A DNA stretch of 64,000 nucleotides. Origin: Neocallimastix lanati (nom. inval.) (lineage: Eukaryota > Neocallimastigomycota > Neocallimastigomycetes > Neocallimastigales > Neocallimastigaceae). The DNA lies in the NCBI GenBank assembly GCA_016946835.1, contig JACVTC010000092.1, positions 107,501 to 171,500 on the forward strand, read 5' to 3'. Shown here piece after piece: positions 36,773 through 48,134 of this stretch (position 1 is its first letter; every line of letters begins with the position of its first letter). Below the pieces are notes generated by a model. It saw only the letters and a list, made by a program, of their open reading frames with translations, had not been told where the DNA came from and did no database searches. Both the position numbers and the translations under genes were made by a program.

Positions 36773-38093
36773 TTAATAATAAAAATTTTTTTTTTTTTTA
36801 TTTTTTTTTTTATAGTAAATTTTTAATAATAAAATTTTTTTTTTTTTTTTTTTATTGAAAATAAAATCAGTAAAACATTTCATTTTTGGTTCAGATATCA
36901 CTTTAGTTAAAGGATCAGCTAACATAGTATCGGAGGATATATGTTCTAAATTAATTTCTTTTCTATTTATTTTCTCTTGAATGTATTTGTAATCAATGTC
37001 CATGTGTTTACATCTACCTTTTGTATTTTCATTTTTAGCGATATTTTTACAAGATTTATTATCAACTTTAATTTTTAAATTAATTTCTTTATTGAATATT
37101 TCTTTTAGTAATTTCTTTAATTTCATTCCTTGTTTTGCACATTCAGTTAATGCAACATATTCTGCTTCAGTGGTTGATAATGTGATGTTCTTCTGAGTTT
37201 CAGATTTCCATGAAATTGGACTTTTTCCAAATAAGAAAATGTATCCACTGGTAGATTTTCTTGTTTCTTCATCGCCAGCGAAATCAGCGTCTGAGTAGGC
37301 AATTAAATTTTTACTTCCATAGTAATAAATAGATTTTTCTTTAGTAGATTTTAAATATCTTAAGATCATCAATGCTGATTTTAGATCAACTTCTGTTGGG
37401 TTTTCGGCGTGTCTTGCAACTTGATTAACTGCAAATGAGATGTCTGGTCTTGTTTTTGTTGAAACAAATAATAAAGCACCAATAATAGATTTATAATCTG
37501 TTACGTTTACTGGTGTTGAATTTTCTCTTTCTTCTAAAGTAATTTTTCTACATAGGTTGTTAATTGGTTTTGTCTTATTCATTTTGTAATTCTTAATTAA
37601 TTTTTCAATGTAGTCTTGTTGATTAATTTTATATCCTTCTTCAGTTTTAAAAATATTTATTACTATAATTTTGTTAGCTTCCGTGTCTTTTGAAATTTTA
37701 TATTTTTCTTTTAATTTATTGTTTATATATTTAATTTCTTTATCTTCTCCAGTAAGTAAGATATCATCAACATAAAGACATAATATAGCACATTAATTTC
37801 CATTGTGATATTTTGTAAATAAACATTGATCAATACTCAATTATTTTAAGCCAGTATTTTTTAAATAACTTGATATTTCTTTATACCATTGTCTTCCGGC
37901 TTGTTTCAAACCATATAGAGCCTTATTTAATATCCAATATTTTCCAGAATTATAATTTTTATCTCCTTCTGGTATGTCCACGTATATTTCTTCTTCTAAT
38001 TTGGCATTTAAATAAGCTGCCTTTATATCCATTTGTCTTAAGTTCCATTTGTATTGTGATGCGATGGCAATTGCAATTGTTAAACTATCTGCT
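36773..38093 (-). pseudogene. Copia 2 pol, RT C-terminus and RNase H
   Basis: Continues the RT after the nested insertion: MDIKAAYLNAKL and LYGLKQAGRQW, then TAA at 37841-37843 and TAA at 37793-37795, then an intact YVDD (CLYVDDILLTG) and RNase H (AYSDADFAGDEETRKSTSGY, STTEAEYVAL, LADPLTK). The frame ends at 36773 after a Lys/Tyr-rich tail encoded by T-runs. Two in-frame stops plus the insertion make it non-functional. Unlike copia 1, the YVDD and the RNase H motifs are unaltered. Confidence 0.88.
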
Positions 38094-38599
38094 TGTAACG
38101 GTTTACACCCAATAGGTCTACACTAATAAGTAATTCGTTTTCTTAAAAAATTTGTTTTATTAATATATTTTATTAAAATATAAAATTTATTATTATTTTT
38201 TATTATTAATTAGTTATTGTAATATTTCGAATTACTTTTAACTAGTTAATAAAAGCACGAAGAAAAATTATTTTTTGTTGAGAAATTCACGCTTATTTAT
38301 ACTTTTTCGGAAAAACAGTTTCGGAAAAAGTTAAGATTAATGAAAGTTCGAAAAATTAAGTTTTCTTTCTAGAAAATGAATCTTATAGAAAAATGATAAA
38401 ATAATTATTAAAATAGAACTTTCTAGTTTCATTTAGTTATATAATATTAACCAAAGAAACTCTAGAACTTTCTACAATAATTTAATTAATTAACTAAAAA
38501 TAATTTAGATTGGGAAAGGGTGTGAGTCGAACCTAAGAAGTTCGGCTTCATTGTCATGGTGTATTACCACCAGACTACAACAACAATTTTACTAACTCT
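38094..38599 (-). repeat. Solo LTR of the gypsy-2 family, major part (remainder 48118-48134)
   Basis: Sense-strand ends are TGTAACG and CGTTACA. Target duplication CTGCT (38089-38093) and CTACT (48135-48139) lies in copia 2 pol, with one transition between copies. It contains TATA (GTATAAATAAG), the CGTGCTTTTATTAA segment, and Pol III-like boxes at 38523-38577. Gypsy 1 is inserted 17 bp from its sense-strand start. Confidence 0.85.
38523..38577 (-). promoter_or_regulatory. tRNA-like A and B boxes in solo LTR
   Basis: Minus strand: A box TAGTCTGGTGG (38567-38577), 33 nt, B box GGTTCGACTCA (38523-38533). The spacing is identical to that in both gypsy 2 LTRs, although the sequence between has diverged. 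The rest of a tRNA fold (acceptor, anticodon stem) is not convincing. Confidence 0.55.
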
Positions 38600-39581
38600 T
38601 GGTAAAGAATGAATTAATAACCTTTATTTTATTATTAATAATTCTTTACTAAATTGTACTTTCTTATATTCTTCATAACCTAAACCTCATTGTAAATTTA
38701 ATTTATTTTGATATAAATTAATTTACACTTGTAAATAATGTAAATAAATTTTAATTAATTACTTTATTGTTATATTATTAAATATATGTATATATTAAAA
38801 TACAATTGTAAATATTAAAATTATACTTTTAAGATACTAAATTATTAAAATTATTAATTAAATATTATTCTAAAAATTATTATAAATTATTAATATTATA
38901 AAATTATTAAAATTATTAAATATTATTATAAAAATTTATTTATTATAACTATTAAATATTATTATAAAATTATTAAGATTATTAATTAAATTTATTATTA
39001 AAAATTATTATTAAAAATTTTTACTTATTATAAAAATTATTATTTAAATATTATCAAATTTATTAATTAAATATTATAAAAATTTTATTTTATTTTGAAA
39101 ATAATTACAAGTATTATTTAAAATAATTAAAGATTATTAAATTTATTATATTAATCTTTAAAAACAATTTATTTAACTTAAAAATATCAAAGAAAATAGT
39201 AAAAACTATTTTCTATATATTTATTTTATAATTATTTTTAATTAAATTATATTTGAATATTATATTATTATATTTATAAAAATTAAAACAAAAATGAATT
39301 ATTGATATAAAATTAATTCAATAATTCTATAAAATTACTTAAATTATAAACAATTAATTATACTTTAAATTTATAAAAAAATATAAATATTGTAACAATT
39401 TCTTAAAAATTAAATATGTGTACTTTAAATAAAAAATTTTATATTAATAAAAAAAAATAAATAAATAACCTTTAAAAAAAAAAAAATTATTATTTTTTTT
39501 TTTATTTAAAATCAAAGCAGGGTAATACCCGTCCCCCCCTGCTTGATTTTAAATATCTAAGTGTCAACCCCGAGTCTACCA
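38600..39581 (+). repeat. 5' LTR of gypsy 1
   Basis: 982 bp, TGGTAAAG...GTCTACCA. Extremely A/T-rich except for a C-run segment near the 3' end (about 39522-39543). Confidence 0.95.
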
Positions 39582-39585
39582 AAAT

Positions 39586-39602
39586 TGGTGGAGATATCGG
39601 GG
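39586..39602 (+). promoter_or_regulatory. Gypsy 1 primer-binding site
   Basis: TGGTGGAGATATCGGGG begins 4 nt after the LTR. It is complementary to a tRNA 3' end of the form ...CTCCACCA. The implied tRNA would start GGAGATA with discriminator A; isotype not assigned. Confidence 0.65.
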
Positions 39603-40195
39603 AAGAAGAAGAAGAAGAGGAAGAAGAAGTAGAAGTAGAAGAAGAAGAAGAAGAAGTAGAAGTAGAAGAAGAAGAAGAAGAAGTAGAAGAAGAAGAAAAA
39701 GAAGAAGAAGAAGTAGACCAAGTGGAAGAAGACCAAGAAAAAGAAGACCAAGAAGTAGACCAAGTGGAAGAAGACCAAGAAAAAGAAGACCAAGAAGTAG
39801 ACCAAGTGGAAGAAGACCAAGAAAAAGAAGACCAAGAAGAAAACCAAGTGGAAGAAGACCAAGAAAAAGAAGACTAAGAAGTAGACCAAGTGGAAGAAGA
39901 CCAAGAAAAAGAAGACCAAGAAGTAGACCAAGTGGAAGAAGACCAAGAAAAAGAAGATCAAGAAGAAAACCAAGTGGAAGAAGACCAAGAAAAAGAAAAC
40001 CAAGAAGAAGACCAAGAAGAAGACCAAGAAGAAAACCAAGAAGAAAACCAAGAAGAAGACCAAGAAGAAGACCAAGAAGAAAACCAAGAAGAAAACCAAG
40101 AAGAAAACCAAGAAGAAAACCAAGAAGAAGACCAAGAAGAAGACCAAGAAGAAGAGACCAAGAAGGAGAAGACCAAGAAGGAGAAGACCAAGAAG
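39599..40195 (+). repeat. Polypurine minisatellite in gypsy 1 leader
   Basis: About 600 bp of GAAGAA/GACCAAGAA units with almost no T, immediately after the PBS. One frame reads Glu/Asp/Gln repeats (EEDQEKEDQEVDQV) but has a stop near 39874 and lies upstream of gag. A coding role is unlikely. Confidence 0.85.
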
Positions 40196-40288
40196 GAAAT
40201 TGGAACTACTAGGACTTATTTTTTTTTTGGAATTATGAGAATAATTTTTTTTAAATTAAATTTAATAGAATTAAATTAAATTAAATTA

Positions 40289-40336
<48 letters not shown>

Positions 40337-41228
40337 CACACTTTTACATTCATCATCATATTTTTTTTTATTGTTATCGGTTTTTGTGTTGTTGTTGTGG
40401 TTGGTGTTGTTGTTGTGATTGTTGTTGTTGTGGTAGTAATAAAAATTAACATCAGTTTTATTTGGTCTTCGCGTGCTCCAAATAAAACTATATACTGAGT
40501 GTACTGCGTACTAAGCAGTTATAGATAATTCTATAATTGCGAGTGGTTTAATCAGGTGTCTGGAGAGGGGCCGATTACTAACTAATCGAACCCCGATTAG
40601 ATATAGCGGTAAATACTGTTGGGAAGCAGAAATTACCCTATAGATCACCCATTATACGTTCAACACGGTTTGGGTGCTCCTCCACTTGACTCAGGCAAAT
40701 TCACTTAGTATACCGAAATACTAAGGTTCCTCTGCGTGGTCGGCAGTTGTAATAGATAGCGGTTTTTCAAGTTGTATTAGGTTTGTTAATTTACCTTGTT
40801 TTTAATTAAGTTTATTTGTTTTTTTTAAGTTGTAATTATATAAACTTAATAATAATTGTAATTGTAATTGTAATTGTAAATATTGTAATAATAACCGATA
40901 ACAAATAAATAAATAAATAAAAAAAAAAAAAAAAAAAAAAATATTAATTTTTGTGTTTTTAAATATTTTTAATTGCTATATTAAAAAAAAAAAAAAAAAA
41001 AAAAAATTTTTTTTGTAAATAATTGTATATATTTTTTTTATTTAAGTAAAGATAAACGAAAGGGGTTATTAGCTTGAAAGAATAGTGAACACTCCAACTA
41101 GTTTATTAATTTATATTTATTCTAGTGTCCAGGAGGGGGAGTACGGGTGTATATAGCAAAATTAAATATACACTAGCCGGAAACGTCTCACTAGAGATAT
41201 AAATTACTTAAATATATAATTTTAATTG

Positions 41229-41259
<31 letters not shown>

Positions 41260-41336
41260 AAATATAGCAATTAAATAATTAATAAAACAATTTTTTTATT
41301 TTATTTTTTTTTTAAAAGTGTGTTTTTTTTTTTAAA
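40196..41336 (+). other. Gypsy 1 leader with structured GC-richer block
   Basis: 40295-40332, 40919-40941 and 40983-41006 are pure A runs. Between about 40455 and 40760 the sequence is unusually G+C-rich, with several perfect hairpins: GTTTTATTTGG/CCAAATAAAAC, CGATTA/TAATCG, CTAATCG/CGATTAG and CTTAGTAT/ATACTAAG. Probably leader RNA structure (packaging or translation); no ORF. Confidence 0.6.
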
Positions 41337-41555
41337 ATGAGTACAATTAATTTTAAAGATTTAAAAAAAGAACTTAAGGATATTGAAAAAATATCCAAAG
41401 AAAATTTAGATGTTAAAACTTGGAAGTCTGATTTAGAGCTTTGGATAAAGCTTGAACATGTTGAAGACTCCAAGATTATATTTTATGCCTGTGTTTTAAC
41501 CTCAATTGGTGAAACCAGGAAAGTCATCCAAGAATTAATGGATGATAATAATAAA

Positions 41556-41603
<48 letters not shown>

Positions 41604-42287
41604 AATTATAAGGATATTAATGATGAAGATGAGGATGATGATAATGAAGAAGATAAAGAAATTGATAAAAAGAATAAGGCTTATCCTTCCCTTAATAGAA
41701 TTGTAAAAGCTATAGAAGAATTTTATGGCATTAGGGAGGATCAAAATAATTTATTAAGAGAGCTACGTGCTCTAAGAATTAAGAGGAATGAAAGAATCAA
41801 GGATTTTAATATTAAGTATAAAACTTTATATTTAAAATTAAATAAAAAGAAAAGAAGTCAGATAAGTGTTTTAGATTACACAGACTCCATTGAAAACAAT
41901 GTTGAAGCCTGGAAACGTCTAACCTTATTTGATAACATTTCTCTGTCAAAAGCCTTTAAAATTGCTGAAAAAGCAGATAGGTTAAATTATATGGGTAGTA
42001 ATCAAAGAAGACATCCTTCTACCACTTCACCTTCTGCAAATATATCTTCTTTTAATAATAGAGTTAATTTTCATCCTCCTATTAAAAATAAATTAGAACA
42101 AAAAGTTAATATTAAACCTAAAGAAGATAATGACATAGAGGAATTAACAAGAAAAATGAGAAGTTTAACAATAAAGGCTTGTTATTTCTGTAAAGAACCA
42201 GGTCATTATCAAAACAATTGCCCAAAGTTGAGAGCAATTGTTGAGAAAAATAGGAAGGAAATTAGAAACAATAAACGTTTAAATTGA
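41337..42287 (+). CDS. Gypsy 1 Gag
   Basis: 316 residues from ATG 41337. N-terminal capsid-like helical region (TWKSDLELWIKLEH), a 16-Asp run encoded by GAT repeats (41556-41604) extending into an acidic linker, then the conserved LLRELRALRIKRNERIKDFN block, and a CCHC knuckle CYFCKEPGHYQNNC at about 282-295. Structural protein of virus-like particles by family. The stop TGA (42285-42287) directly follows the slippery heptamer. No defect seen. Confidence 0.92.
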
Positions 42288-42312
42288 GTAATGGGATAAG
42301 AAGCTCTCCCAT
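42278..42312 (+). promoter_or_regulatory. -1 ribosomal frameshift signal, gypsy 1
   Basis: TTTAAAT (42278-42284) in phase T TTA AAT, followed at once by TGA, then after a 6-nt spacer a 6-bp perfect hairpin ATGGGA/TCCCAT (42291-42296 and 42307-42312). Pol is in the -1 frame from here. Confidence 0.85.
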
Positions 42313-45300
42313 ACTTAATAAAGCAGCTTCACTTAAATATCAAAAAGAAATTAAAAATTCTCGTCTTTCTAATATTGAAGAAACTCCTGCTAATAAAAGG
42401 GTGGTTAATAAAAAGAAAGTTGATTATTTAGTAGGAGCATCTAAACGTAAAATTTATGATGTTAATAATGATGAAGGTAGTGCAGAGAAAAGGATTCATA
42501 AGTCGTTGAAGGAGAATCCTAAACCTATAATAACTCCTGCATTACGAAAACAGAAAGAACGAGAAGTAAAAGAAAATAATATAAGTAATAAAATTGTTAA
42601 ACAAATTAAACCATCTATTCTAGCTCAACCACGAATTGAAAAAGAAAAAGAGATTGAAAGACAAATTCGTGATAATGAAAGAGCTAGTAATAGTAATACT
42701 AATTATAGTAATAATCATAGTAATGATAATAGTAATGATAATATTAATAATAATTCATTAGTGAATGATGAAGTTATTATAAATAATGTAAATAATGATA
42801 AAAGAAAGAATAAAAATTTAATGAAAGAAAATAATGATAATAAAAAAAGTATTGTGAAGGAGAATAATAAAGTAATTGATTTAACAAAGGTGTTAATTAG
42901 TAAAGATAAAGATACTCAAAAAGAAAATAAAAGTTCTAGAGTATCTAGGAAAATTAAGATGCAATCGGGGGAAGAAGAATATGATATTCTTAAAGATTTA
43001 AATTCTGCCCATTGCAATATTACTTTTGGACAGTTATTGGATGCTGCTCCAAAATTAAGATATAAGGTGTCACAGGGTATTAAATTGGATAGGGACCAAT
43101 CTAATATCTCTGGGGTGTTGGATAATGTGTCAGCCACGACTGTGGTCGTTAATAACATAGACCACACTTATAAAAGTAAAGGTAACGAACCATGTGAAGA
43201 GGATATTGCCATGGTTGATGTTACAGTTGAAGGTGTTTCGGGGAAGGCTTTAATTGATTCATGTAGTAATTTAAGTATAATTACTCAACAATTTTTAGAT
43301 AAGCTTCCGTCCGAATATGAACCTATTGATATTAGTCGTGGCAGAATTAGGTTGGCAACTAAGAATGATGATTACTCGGAAGGTTATATCATTCGGGTGC
43401 CAGTAAAGATTAATAATCTTGTATTAATGGTTAATTGTAGAATAGTAGAAAAGGAGGATCCTTTTTACGATATTCTAATTAACTTAAAAACCCAAATTGA
43501 TTATAATTTGTTTATCCACCCCATTTTATATAGTTTGTGTCAAATTACTCCTGAGGGAGTAATTGACGTTATTGCACCTATTAATAATGATTATGAAGAT
43601 GAAGAAAAGTTGTTGTGTATGATTAAGGCTTTGGATGAGGATTCCAAAAAGAATGATTTAAAGAAAATTGAAGGATTATCCCCAAAGCAATATATTCATC
43701 ATGAAATTTTCCTAAATACTTTAAACGAAAAATATAAAGATGAAATAATTAAAATTCTGGAGGAGAACTTAGAAATAGTTGCTACTTCTTCAGAAGAATT
43801 AACACCTTCTGATCTTCCTCCACATAAGATTAATTTAATTCCTGGTGCGAAACCAGTTAAGCAAAGGTGCTATAGATTAGTTAAATTTAAGTCGGATATA
43901 CTTAAGGAGGAATTAATTAAATTAATTAATAAGAAATTAATTGAACCTTCTTGTTCCGAATGGTCATCGCCAATAGTGTTAGTACCGAAGAAGAACGGTA
44001 AATGGCGATTATGTATTGATTATCGTAAGGTTAATGATTTAACAGTTAAAGATTCTTATTCATTACCTTACATTGATGAGATATTTGATAGTTTAGATGG
44101 GGCACAGATTTTTACAACAATGGATCTTTACTCTGGTTATCATCAAATTTTGATGGATGAGGAAAGTGTAGAAATTACCACCTTCACCACAAAATTTGGT
44201 AACTACCAATTCAAGGTTATGCCTTTTGGTTTAACCGGAGCCCCAGCTACATTTCAAAGGGAAATGAATAGGATTCTTTTCCCATTTATAGGAAAGTTTG
44301 TTTTTAACTTTATAGATGATATTTTAATATACTCTAAGAGTATAGAAGAACATATAAGCCACATTAGGCAAGTGTTGGAAGTATTTCGCCAACACAAATT
44401 AAAAATTAACATTGAAAAATGTGCCTTTATGCAGACTGAAGTAGAAGTCTTAGGTCATAAGGCATCAGTGAAAGGTTTAAGTCCCCAGGATAGCAAAATT
44501 AAGGCTATCAAGGAGTGGGTAGCACCTGTTGATGTTCATGAATTACGATCTTTTCTTGGAGCAGTAGGATATTATAGAAACTTTATTGATAAATATGCCC
44601 AAATCTCTGCTCCTTTATGTAAATTATTAAGAAAGAATGTTAAATATAAATGGAATAATGAACATCAACAAAGTTTTGATCTGTTAAAAGAAAAGTTAAT
44701 AAATGCTCCAATTTTAAAATATCCAAGTTTTAATCAAAGGTTTATAATTAGAACGGATGCTTCCTATGAAGGTATTGGAGGAGTATTACTCCAAAAAGAT
44801 TTAGAAACCAAAAAGGAACATCCAGTTCATTATATAAGTAGAAGTTTAAGTAAAGCCGAGAAAAATTATGGCATTACTGACTTGGAAGGAGCTGCATTAA
44901 TTTATTGTATTACTAAGTTGAAATCTTATATATTAGGAAATCCTAATAAAACAGTAGTAATAACAGATCATAAACCTTTAATCAGTTTCTTTAAAAATAA
45001 GGAACCTAATAATGCTAGGCAAGCAAGGTGGTGCTTAACTGTTAGTACCCTTGGTGTTGAAATTCAATATCAAATGGGTAAGAAAAATGTGTTAGCCGAT
45101 GCATTATCTAGGATGAAGAAAAGAGATGATTCTGTGGTATTGGCAACTAAGTTAACTTCAAAGGAAGAAGAAGAGTTGCTTTCTAAAACTATTAAAGACT
45201 TTATAAATGAAAAATTTGTTACGATAGATGGTGAAGATTACTTTGTTGATGGTAATGACTATCGTAAATTAATTACTGATCAAACGGAAAGAGTAAAACT

Positions 45301-45421
45301 TATTTTAGAAGCCCATAAGATAGGTCATGAGGGATATTATAAGACTTATCAAAGGCTTCGTAAAAGTTTTTATTGGAATAATATGGTGATGGATATTAAA
45401 AGAGTGGTGCAAAGTTTATAA
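42284..45421 (+). pseudogene. Gypsy 1 Pol, protease to integrase zinc domain (truncated by insertion)
   Basis: Enters from gag by -1 shift. Protease-like ALIDSCSNLSII (Asp codon 43255-43257) has the same Cys-for-Gly change as gypsy 3. RT with FGLTGAPATFQREMN and FIDD (44309-44320), RNase H (RTDASYEG, DLEGAAL, ITDHKPL). The integrase HHCC domain starts at GHEGYYKTYQRLRK and is cut after KRVVQS by the insert at 45417. The remainder is at 46191-47112. All catalytic motifs seen are intact apart from the interruption. Confidence 0.92.
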
Positions 45422-46190
45422 AGTTTTGATTTAAAAAATAGATTATAAGTCAAAAATTATAATAACACTAAATAACACAAAAATGTTTTATAAACAAATA
45501 AGTTTTATTATATTTAGATTTTAAAATAATCTTTATTAATTATTAGTGTTATTAACAATAAATCGTTAATAACAATTACATCGATTAAAATACATGAAAT
45601 TTGGTTAACTATTTATATTTTTATCTTATTACATTTATAATATATAATTCCTATTGAATTATATTATCTAACTATTTATTTAAAAACAATACTAACCTAA
45701 ACTAATAATAAATAATTAACTATTACTAAATAAAGAGAATTATAATTAATAACTAAAATAAATATAAACAATTTCAATCGAGCTCATTTATTATTTATTT
45801 ATTATTTAAATATTATTAATAAATTCTTATTATATTTTCTATTTAAAATTAATATAAAAGTTGTCATAATTATTTAATATGATTTTAGCATAAAATGCCG
45901 CAAGTTTCAACATGACTAATTGCATAGTTTCATGTTGTTAATTTATCTTGTAAAAAAACCTTAACTCTTATTATTTAAATTAAATTACATAAAAAGAAAT
46001 GATTTTCAATTACTAGTTTCACAAGAGAAATTTTTAATTTATTAATATGATTGGGAAGAAGTCGAAGTTTTGTTTAAAATTATTTGCAATAATTTTATAC
46101 ACGTGATTTTTAATAGATTTATTTCAATTTTACTTAAATTTATGATTAAATTTAATTAAAATTTATAAAGATATTAATAATATCTTTACA
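45417..46190. mobile_element. LTR-like insert D, copy 1 (774 bp)
   Basis: Flanked by the AAGTT duplication (45412-45416 and 46191-46195). Plus-strand ends are TATAAAG and CTTTACA, an inverted repeat with one mismatch, so the opposite strand reads TG...TA. No ORF. Almost identical to the insert at 59568-60340. Best read as a solo LTR or small non-autonomous retroelement. Confidence 0.85.
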
Positions 46191-47112
46191 AAGTTGTGAC
46201 AAGTGTCAGTTGAATAGGTCACAACCATATCCAGAACCTACAGAAAATATTCCAACTAAAGTAGAAGGTCCTTTTATACATTTGGGTTTAGATATTATTG
46301 GACCTTTGGTTAAAACGAAGAATAATAATCAATATATTATGGTTGTGGTGGATTACTTCACCAAATGGGTTGAAGCAGAACCCACGGAAAATATAACATC
46401 ACAGGATGTGATTAAGTTCTTAATTAATGTGTTTGCTCGTCATGGTGTTCCACAGGTAATAACAACTGACAATGGTGTTCAGTTCACCTCGGACATGACG
46501 AAAATATTTTTAGATCTCTATGATGTATATGTGAAGTTTATTTCCACATATCATCCAGAAAGTAATGGACTTACGGAAAACCGTAATAAAGAGATCGGAA
46601 AGTTATTGAGGTTGTTGGGTTCTAAGAATAAGGATTGGGATGAAGTTTTACCATCCGCCTTATGGGCTCTTAGAACTACCAAAAATAAGGTAACAAAACA
46701 TTCAAGTTTTGAGTTGGTTTATGGTAGGGAAGATCAGCAGCCTTTTGATATTGCTGCTAGACCTACCAAGGATATTAATAAGTCATCGGATGAAGTGTTG
46801 TTAGAAAAATTTATAAATCATTACCGATGGACTTTAGAAGCAGCCGAAAATGTTAAAAATGCAAATAAGTATTGGGCTGCTAGAAGAGAGGAAAAGAATA
46901 GTTTGAATGAAGGAAAAAGAATTAGGGAAGGTGATTTAGTTCTAGTTAGAAATTTTTCAAGAACTAAACTAGAACCTTATTTTGTTGGTCCTCTTAAAGT
47001 TATAAAAAAACAATTTAATACGGTTACCTTGGCTGATCCAAATTCTGGAATTCAAATGAATAGGAATGTTCATTTGAAGAATATAGTCAAGTATAACTCA
47101 GCTTCGATGTAG
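46191..47112 (+). pseudogene. Gypsy 1 Pol, integrase C-terminal part
   Basis: Resumes inside the zinc domain (SCDKCQLNRS) and contains LDIIGPL, TDNGVQF and NGLTENRNKE (D, D, E of the integrase core), FELVYGRED, and the C-terminal GPLKVIKKQFNTV tail ending at TAG 47110-47112. No chromodomain. Has no start of its own. Confidence 0.92.
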
Positions 47113-47118
47113 CTTGAG

Positions 47119-47135
47119 TTTTAGAGGGGGCATCA
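47119..47135 (+). promoter_or_regulatory. Gypsy 1 polypurine tract
   Basis: TTTTAGAGGGGGCATCA immediately precedes the 3' LTR; the core AGAGGGGG is the plus-strand primer. Gypsy 3 has GCGGGGG at the same place. Confidence 0.8.
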
Positions 47136-48117
47136 TGGTAAAGAATGAATTAATAACCTTTATTTTATTATTAATAATTCTTTACTAAATTGTACTTTCT
47201 TATATTCTTCATAACCTAAACCTCATTGTAAATTTAATTTATTTTGATATAAATTAATTTACACTTGTAAATAATGTAAATAAATTTTAATTAATTACTT
47301 TATTGTTATATTATTAAATATATGTATATATTAAAATACAATTGTAAATATTAAAATTATACTTTTAAGATACTAAATTATTAAAATTATTAATTAAATA
47401 TTATTCTAAAAATTATTATAAATTATTAATATTATAAAATTATTAAAATTATTAAATATTATTATAAAAATTTATTTATTATAACTATTAAATATTATTA
47501 TAAAATTATTAAGATTATTAATTAAATTTATTATTAAAAATTATTATTAAAAATTTTTACTTATTATAAAAATTATTATTTAAATATTATCAAATTTATT
47601 AATTAAATATTATAAAAATTTTATTTTATTTTGAAAATAATTACAAGTATTATTTAAAATAATTAAAGATTATTAAATTTATTATATTAATCTTTAAAAA
47701 CAATTTATTTAACTTAAAAATATCAAAGAAAATAGTAAAAACTATTTTCTATATATTTATTTTATAATTATTTTTAATTAAATTATATTTGAATATTATA
47801 TTATTATATTTATAAAAATTAAAACAAAAATGAATTATTGATATAAAATTAATTCAATAATTCTATAAAATTACTTAAATTATAAACAATTAATTATACT
47901 TTAAATTTATAAAAAAATATAAATATTGTAACAATTTCTTAAAAATTAAATATGTGTACTTTAAATAAAAAATTTTATATTAATAAAAAAAAATAAATAA
48001 ATAACCTTTAAAAAAAAAAAAATTATTATTTTTTTTTTTATTTAAAATCAAAGCAGGGTAATACCCGTCCCCCCCTGCTTGATTTTAAATATCTAAGTGT
48101 CAACCCCGAGTCTACCA
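47136..48117 (+). repeat. 3' LTR of gypsy 1
   Basis: 982 bp; no difference from the 5' LTR noticed. Confidence 0.95.
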
Positions 48118-48134
48118 CTCTACGATTCGTTACA

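Larger units (their letters stand above)
38600..48117 (+). mobile_element. Ty3/gypsy retrotransposon 1 (full length, integrase split)
   Basis: Two 982-bp LTRs (38600-39581, 47136-48117) appear identical by eye and have perfect TGGTA/TACCA ends. The target duplication is CTCT, or ACTCT if the terminal A is shared (38595-38599 and 48117-48121). PBS, long leader, gag, frameshift signal, pol and PPT are in order. Pol is interrupted at 45417-46190 by a 774-bp LTR-like insert. A very recent insertion. Confidence 0.95.

Noticed and set aside
39557-40279. Open frames over the purine minisatellite on both strands
   Set aside because: Low-complexity translation of GAA/GACCAA units; not conserved as protein and located in the gypsy 1 leader.
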